From the NCBI GenBank assembly GCA_014885115.2, contig WKLE02002252.1:1-12978 (forward strand): a stretch of 12,978 nt of DNA, in the 5' to 3' direction. The number at the start of each line of letters is the position of its first letter. Position 1 is the stretch's first letter. Source of the DNA: Asterionellopsis glacialis. Taxonomy: Eukaryota; Bacillariophyta; Plagiogrammaphyceae; Rhaphoneidales; Asterionellopsidaceae. Positions 8,701-12,978 of the stretch are shown in pieces. A program made the position numbers and the translations under genes. The notes beneath the pieces are model-generated. The model was given only the letters and a program-made list of their open reading frames with translations. It ran no database searches and was not told where the DNA came from.

Positions 8701-9576
8701 AACGTTGGTACGGCGGATGGATTTCATGAATGTCATCGTGTGTGTGCCGAACACCTATGTTGTTTTCAAGACGAAGAAAATCCATCCTATTGTGTAGGTT
8801 TATTAGGACAAAGTCGGTGTGATCATTATCGATCATGTGCCTTCCTCATGTCCACTACAGAACATCCTGACCCATTCGCATTTGAACGTGAAGACACAAA
8901 TTTGGCACAGAATGTTAAGAGTGCATGTACCTTGGAGAATGTTGCTACCGAAGCTGGACATGAAGAATGCCGTTCTCATTGTGTCAAACGCGCATGCTGT
9001 TTCTTTACCGGTGAAGATAATTGTAAAGCGGACAATCCATATTGGTGCAATGAAATTGATTCATGTGAAAATTTGTTTCATCCACAAGCAGCTAAACCAG
9101 CAGTTACTACTAGCACCAGCAACTTCAAAGGAATATCACCTGGTCCATCCTCCTGTGATTCAACAGGTGGTATGACAGAAGAAGCTTTACGTGAATGTGC
9201 GGACGAATGTGACGCTCGACGATGTTGCTTTGTTCCAGCAAGTGGGGGAGGTTGTTACACGGAAAATATTCTGTGGTGCACGGAATATGAAACATGTGAT
9301 GTTGTGTTTGGACAATTAGGTGGTGGTGATGACATAAATCCAGAAGATTTTTTGGCCAATGATGGAATTATAGGACCTACAGGTCCCAAGAAATGTGATG
9401 ACTCGGCCGGTGACTTGTCTGCCGAACAACTTGAAGTGTGTAAGGCAACATGCTCACCACGAGAATGCTGTTTCAAACGTAATGATGAGGGAGGTTGCTA
9501 TTCACAAGAAATGTCGAATTGGTGTGAAGAATATTCGAAATGTGAACTAGTTTATGGGCAATTTGGTGGTCTCTAA
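5757..9576 (+). CDS. type II membrane protein with 14 eight-cysteine modules (unknown family)
   Basis: Two exons, join(5757..7517,7657..9576), give 1226 residues. The start is the first ATG; the GTG six bases before it is not expected to initiate in a eukaryote. An acidic N-terminal tail of about 55 residues ends in basic residues (LRRFDTKR) just before one hydrophobic segment at 56-77 (from MFIMIVVLG). With positive-inside topology this predicts a signal anchor, with the long Cys-rich C-terminal part in the lumen or outside the cell. Fourteen modules follow, each with eight cysteines in the pattern C-x13-C-x3-C-x4-CC-x(n)-C-x(n)-C-x5-C. Spacing varies, mainly around the sixth cysteine. The total is 112 cysteines, enough for four disulfides per module. 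Modules 1-3 (113-315) are separated from 4-14 by an acidic then Gly/Asn/Thr-rich linker (316-396). The family is not recognised; no enzyme motif is seen. A structural, adhesive or cell-wall/silica-associated role is possible but only inferred from architecture. Confidence 0.88.
6799..6903 (+). repeat. low-complexity linker, Gly/Asn/Thr repeats
   Basis: DNA with repeated GGTAAT/GGTAAC/ACTGGT units encodes an imperfect GNTGGNTNTG-type repeat between Cys modules 3 and 4. An Asp/Asn-rich acidic stretch (about 6730-6810) precedes it. The segment has no cysteine and one N-x-T sequon (the Asn of GNMTG). It looks like a flexible spacer separating three membrane-proximal modules from the other eleven. 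Confidence 0.85.
7518..7656 (+). other. intron of the Cys-rich gene
   Basis: A 139-nt phase-0 intron, donor GTACGT at 7518 and acceptor TCGTAG ending at 7656. The splice is supported by protein pattern: it falls inside Cys module 6 between its sixth and seventh cysteines, and joining the exons restores the missing FCDEVSICQILF end that matches the other modules. If retained, a TAA is reached after three intron codons, which would end the protein after five complete modules. It contains an AG tract at 7546-7562. Confidence 0.92.
7813..9081 (+). repeat. tandem duplication of a three-module block (modules 7-9 and 10-12)
   Basis: Modules 7, 8 and 9 pair with modules 10, 11 and 12 better than with their immediate neighbours. 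Modules 7 and 10 share FIxEYSDEA and a PxECxE ending. Modules 8 and 11 share ECHRxCAEHLCCFQD and YRSC. Modules 9 and 12 share CVKRACCF with a WC ending. The first cysteine codons of modules 7 and 10 lie at 7813 and 8476, an offset of 663 bases or 221 codons. The DNA has diverged at many positions, mostly silently or conservatively, so the duplication is not very recent. Confidence 0.85.
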
Positions 9577-9756
9577 CGAGAAACAGAATACCTCTTGGAG
9601 TAGCATTTTAGTAAGGCACGGCGGCACTGACGTTCTCTACAGAGTATGCACTACAGTTTGTAGTCTACTTGAGAGTATGATTGGCAAAGCACGTACGTAG
9701 TAGCAGACGAAGGATAAAATAATTTTTTCATTCTATTCAATTTTAGTAGCATTTCT
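9577..9756. other. short convergent spacer
   Basis: Only 180 bases separate the stop codons of the Cys-rich gene and the transporter gene, so their 3' UTRs must be short or overlap. No hairpin or repeat of note is seen. Confidence 0.7.
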
Positions 9757-11753
9757 TTACTTATCTATTGGGTTTGCTGCAACATCTAGAATGGCTTGCT
9801 GCTCTAATTCTTCTTCTGATTGTGATCCAACTTCATCTAACCAACCAATGAAGAAAAGTGGATACAACGATGAAATGTTACAAATGACCGTCAACAAGGC
9901 CAAATTATCAAAATTGCTTTCTGTGACTCCCAATGCCTTGGTAAGTAGGGCTCCTACTTCTGTACCAACAGTGGAGGCGCCATTGAAGATACTCATGAGT
10001 GTTGCAAAAAGCACAGCTTCTACACCCGGTGGACAAAGTCGTGCTGCTAATACCAATGTGGGTAAGAAGGCAATCTCTCCCAAGATTGCTAACGCAACAT
10101 CATCACCAAATACAAAGGCACCATCGGGTATACCCAAGTCTCTATTGACATGAGTGATCAGTAAAAGTGTAGACAAACCCAATGGTGTTGAAGCGATTGA
10201 TGCCCAGAATAAGATATCCTTGATTGGTACCTTCAAAGATGATAAAGAAATAATGTGCACAGATGAAAAAAAAACAGGTTTTAGTGAGGTATCGTCGACT
10301 CCAGGAGCTTATTGTATACGTGTGGCAATAGCATTTTTATAAAGAGATCAAAAAATACTGTGTGTGTACTTACATTACGAAGAAACTTTTGATACGCCCA
10401 AACTCCCACAAGTCCAGCAACGCCTGTAACAAGTCTTACCCTTCCCAAAAACTCTGGTCCAAATCCCAAGTCATCCGTCATAAAGTAAAGGAAAGCTCCA
10501 TCACTTGTAGGTGTCGATTGCCACAAAAAGATAAAAAGTGCCGGACGCCAAATAGAAGGTTGACGCAGGGCAGACCAAAGATCCGATATCTGGTCTTGAA
10601 CACCAGTCGCTAGGCCTCCATCATTTTCATCATTCCTACTAACCGGTTCTTCATCAATCAAGAGTGCTATACCAGAAACGATTAATGGTAATATTGCCGT
10701 AAGACCAAACACATCACGAGGACTTATGGTTTCAAGGAGAGACCCACTAAAGTAAGCAGACAATAAACCACCAATGGCAGCACTTCCCCAACATAATGAT
10801 TGAAATCCTCCTGCAACCTTGGGGTCATTTGAATCTCTTGTACGCTGTACAACTATACCATCAGCTACAACATCCGAGAAAGCAATAGTAGCACTACTTA
10901 ACAGTAAACATCCAATAGTGGCCTGCAATACACTAATTTGTACTCCTAGAATCGATGTAGTTGCTTCTGCTGCAGATACAGCACCAGCAGCACTACCTTG
11001 ATTCAGTACTCCCCAAAAATCAGCGCCAACAGCAGCATAACTAAAACAACCCAAGATGCCTGCTAAAACCAAATATGATCGTCGACGGTAACCAAATAAC
11101 GGTACGCCATCTGATAAAAATCCGTACAGTGGCTTAATGGTCCAAGGCAATGTAAAAATACCTGTCAATGCTGATAATTCAGCCGGTCCCAAATGTAATT
11201 CATCCTTCAATAGAAACGTTTGTGCCAATCGTGCTAATCCCAATGCACCTTCTACAAAATATATAGTCATAATGGCAATAATTTCAGGTGTTGGTTCAAT
11301 ACCCAAGAATACATTTTCTTTCATCCAAGCTAGGGCGGCATTCTCTTCATTGTCATTATTATTGTTATTATTCCCTCCATTGATTGTCTCAAGACTGCTG
11401 GTCGTCGTCGTCGTCGTCGTCGCTGCCATTGATTTTAAGTCGTCTCCACTACTAGTTTCCCATGCCGTTGAGCCATCCTTATTTTTTTTAGTAATTTCTT
11501 CATCTGAAGCAGTTTCAAACTTTTGTTGCATAATAGTGTTTGTCCTGAAAGTTCGTTCTTTAAGTAAAAAAGAAGGTCCACAATGAGATGATTTACTCGA
11601 TGATTTTTGTTGCATGCCAACAAAACTCCTACTTTGACATGAAGCAACCCTGAGGTTTGATGGACTTGAAAATCCATTCGTTGTTGTTAGTGTCAATGCC
11701 ACAATGACTAAAGTCTGGACAAGAGTTCTCTTCATGATGTCATGTAGAACCAT
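9757..11753 (-). CDS. folate-biopterin transporter (BT1/FBT family), predicted plastid-targeted
   Basis: Two exons, complement(join(9757..10230,10374..11753)), give 617 residues, or 611 if the second Met (codon at 11735) is used. The N-terminus is a bipartite plastid presequence: a hydrophobic signal peptide (from MKRTLVQTLVIVALTL) with likely cleavage at TTTNG/FSSPS, placing Phe28 first in a Ser/Arg/Lys-rich transit-like stretch. Residues about 110-140 are low-complexity Thr and Asn runs. From about 155 to 600 lies a polytopic carrier with about a dozen hydrophobic segments. The family hallmark is IKPLYGFLSDGVPLFGYRRR followed by SYL (about 206-229). Other family-like segments are FVEGALGLARLAQTFLLKD, SDVVADGIVVQRT, GGFQSLCWGSAAIGG and FNGASTVGTEVGALLTKALG. 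BT1/FBT proteins belong to the major facilitator superfamily; the cyanobacterial and plant plastid members carry folates, while others carry biopterin or remain without a known substrate. An envelope location and a folate substrate are therefore inferred, not shown. Confidence 0.92.
10231..10373 (-). other. intron of the folate-biopterin transporter gene
   Basis: A 143-nt phase-0 intron on the minus strand, donor GTAAGT (from 10373 down) and acceptor TTTGAAG (ending at 10231), with a T8 tract about 35 bases before the acceptor. Splicing joins QKFLRN to VPIKDILFW, restoring a continuous loop-to-helix transition in the transporter. An unspliced reading diverges into unrelated residues and stops at 10281. 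Confidence 0.9.
11402..11421 (-). repeat. trinucleotide repeat encoding a Thr run
   Basis: GTC/CGT trinucleotide repeats within the transporter gene encode about seven consecutive threonines in the presequence-to-membrane-domain linker. A nearby ATT/GTT-rich stretch (11353-11372) encodes an Asn run. Both are likely length-variable, and they sit outside the conserved membrane domain. Confidence 0.85.
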
Positions 11754-11986
11754 TATATTGATCTTTAAAATTTATCTCACAGGTGTATGTTATCCGTATG
11801 GCAAGATTACCAATCTCGAAATCTTCCGATACGTTTGGCTGTTACGGGTGTGTTTTGTTGTTTTATGTTGTGCTGTTCTTTTTCTCGGTGAGCAGAAAAA
11901 AATGTGGAACACGAAAAAGTTCCGTCACCTCCGATTCGAACATCACACCATCCCAACACATTCGTTGCTGACCTCATCCATCGCCA

Positions 11987-12005
11987 GCTCTCTCTTAGAG
12001 AGAGC
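11987..12005. repeat. perfect inverted repeat, 9-bp arms
   Basis: GCTCTCTCT, one T, then AGAGAGAGC: nine-base arms with a one-base centre. It lies about 235 bases upstream of the transporter start and 130 bases upstream of U6. A protein-binding dyad is possible; the arm is simple CT sequence, so chance expansion is the alternative. Confidence 0.85.
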
Positions 12006-12060
12006 GAAAAACGTATTTGACCCTCCTGGTACAATGAATTACGTAGGTTTTCGCGTTGAT

Positions 12061-12076
12061 ACGTAGAATTCTACGT
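12061..12076. promoter_or_regulatory. 16-bp perfect palindrome ACGTAGAATTCTACGT
   Basis: A perfect 16-base palindrome centred about 66 bases upstream of the U6 5' end. This is the zone where plant and vertebrate U6 genes carry their upstream or proximal sequence elements. An additional ACGTAG copy lies 20 bases earlier. The regulatory role is inferred from position and symmetry only. Confidence 0.5.
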
Positions 12077-12101
12077 AAAATGTACTGGAAAAGTCCAAGG
12101 G

Positions 12102-12108
12102 TTTATAC
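12102..12108 (+). promoter_or_regulatory. TATA-like box of the U6 gene
   Basis: TTTATAC lies about 30 bases before the presumed first nucleotide of U6 snRNA. This is the expected TATA position for RNA polymerase III type 3 promoters. Confidence 0.6.
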
Positions 12109-12134
12109 ACAACAAAATCGAGATATCAATTGGC

Positions 12135-12241
12135 CCGGGCTTCGGCTCGGTGCCTTTAAACAAACGCTTAAATATACAGAGAAGATTAGCATGGTCCCTG
12201 TGCAAGGATGACACGCATAATCGAAGAGAAGCGAACCTTTT
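12135..12241 (+). ncRNA. U6: U6 spliceosomal snRNA
   Basis: The invariant core is unmistakable: ACAGAGA at 12176-12182 (pairs with the 5' splice site), followed by AGATTAGC with the catalytic AGC triad at 12188-12190, and the internal stem-loop region CCCTGTGCAAGGATGACACGC. The 5' stem-loop is CCGGGC, a UUCG tetraloop, then GCTCGG (12135-12150), a six-pair stem with one G-U. The 3' end AAGCGAACC runs into a T tract. Length is about 107 nt, as in other eukaryotes. U6 pairs with U4, then with U2 and the 5' splice site, and forms the spliceosome active site. This fits the GT-AG introns of neighbouring genes. The exact 5' end is uncertain by a few bases; GGC at 12132-12134 could lengthen the stem. 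Confidence 0.96.
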
Positions 12242-12247
12242 TTTTTT
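12238..12247 (+). terminator. RNA polymerase III T-run terminator
   Basis: Ten consecutive T residues directly follow the U6 3' sequence GCGAACC, with a second T run just after (12249-12255). This is the standard polymerase III stop signal and supplies the U tail of U6. Confidence 0.9.
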
Positions 12248-12978
12248 GTTTTTTGCCTTGTCAAACTAGATTATTCATGTCTTTGGGAACTCATTTATAT
12301 CAATATTAGTCGAATTGACAAGAGCATGAGCCGTACAAAAATCGAACAAGAAAAAATGAATTCCAAGAAAAAATGGTGTAATGTGTGCAGAAAAAAATTG
12401 AAAATATGATTTTGTGAGCAACAAATTTCAACGCCATGACGCATGGAGAACACTTCAATCTCTAACTTCAAAGTGATGGGAAAACAGCTTGAAGACTCGA
12501 TGAATTATTGGGGGGGGGAGCATTAAGTTTTATAAGAAGAAAATATATAGATGTCCTTCTCTCAAGAAGTCATACTGACAAGGTTAGCAAGAACAAAGTG
12601 GAAAGAGCAAGATACGCCACGGGGTAGAAAGTGTCTTTCTTCTATGGTTGTTCTAACTAAGACTTTTCATATGACTAACTCACAGACAAATTTCGTGATA
12701 ACAGGCTAGTAACTTAAACCGTGGACACCATCTGAAGAAAGTGCAGCTACAAAGGAGCAAACGAAAGAACATGTTCAAAATAAACCTCAAAATGCTTAGT
12801 TTATGAAAGCTAAAATGAAAAAAAGAATGAACACAACTCCCGCAGAAAAAGTTGGATAATACGTATCTATCCCTGATTACATCAGGTGACAACGTTGTTC
12901 AAAATCTATATACATTCAATTCGTGGATTGATTCAAATTAACAAAGTTGGTCGAATGATTCATGATCACGAATTCCCT
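12248..12978. other. downstream region without recognised gene
   Basis: AT-rich sequence with a G9 run near 12510 and no intact open frame of interest. On the minus strand, roughly 12560-12760, a frame broken by TAG and TGA reads somewhat protein-like (SSDGVHGL, PVITKFVCELVI). The plus strand has a charged broken frame near 12722-12850. Neither could be matched to a family. They may be remnants of a mobile element or old gene, or chance. Confidence 0.4.

Larger units (their letters stand above)
11754..12131. other. divergent promoter region (transporter and U6)
   Basis: No gene is supported here; the short frames on both strands look incidental. The region lies between the transporter start and the U6 gene. 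It contains two perfect inverted repeats (11987-12005 and 12061-12076), another ACGTAG copy at 12041-12046, and a TATA-like box about 30 bases before U6. Confidence 0.7.

Overview
The window is eukaryotic nuclear DNA, most likely from a diatom. Three observations support this. Three of the four intact genes are interrupted by a short GT-AG intron (139 to 165 nt). One gene starts with a signal peptide that runs into a Phe-led transit-peptide-like segment, the bipartite plastid-targeting arrangement of diatoms and related secondary-plastid algae. A spliceosomal U6 snRNA gene is present. The species cannot be fixed from sequence alone.

Layout, left to right. (1) About 80-770: a decayed sulfotransferase-family gene on the + strand, readable in one frame but broken by TGA, TAA and TAG stops. 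(2) 770-1505: noncoding, with a GGGC-repeat patch and an (AG)20 microsatellite. (3) 1506-2420 (+): intronless MAT1/TFB3, the RING-finger assembly factor of the CDK-activating kinase module of TFIIH. (4) 2724-4322 (-): an O-acetylhomoserine sulfhydrylase-type PLP enzyme in two exons, convergent with MAT1. (5) 4323-5756: 1.4 kb of intergenic DNA between divergent genes, with a cluster of GTACCTGGTAC palindromes. (6) 5757-9576 (+): a very large two-exon gene for a predicted single-pass type II membrane protein carrying 14 copies of an eight-cysteine module. This is the most unusual item. (7) 9757-11753 (-): a two-exon folate-biopterin transporter (BT1/FBT family) with a predicted plastid presequence. 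(8) 11754-12131: a short divergent promoter region with two perfect inverted repeats. (9) about 12135-12241 (+): U6 snRNA with an upstream TATA-like box and a T-run terminator. (10) 12248-12978: no recognised gene, only weak traces of decayed coding sequence.

The genes do not form a pathway or operon. They are a transcription/cell-cycle factor, a sulfur-amino-acid enzyme, a pteridine carrier, an RNA gene and a lineage-specific Cys-rich surface or endomembrane protein, arranged as alternating convergent and divergent pairs, as is common in compact algal genomes. The Cys-rich protein, including its internal three-module duplication and an intron inside one module, is the best candidate for undescribed biology.
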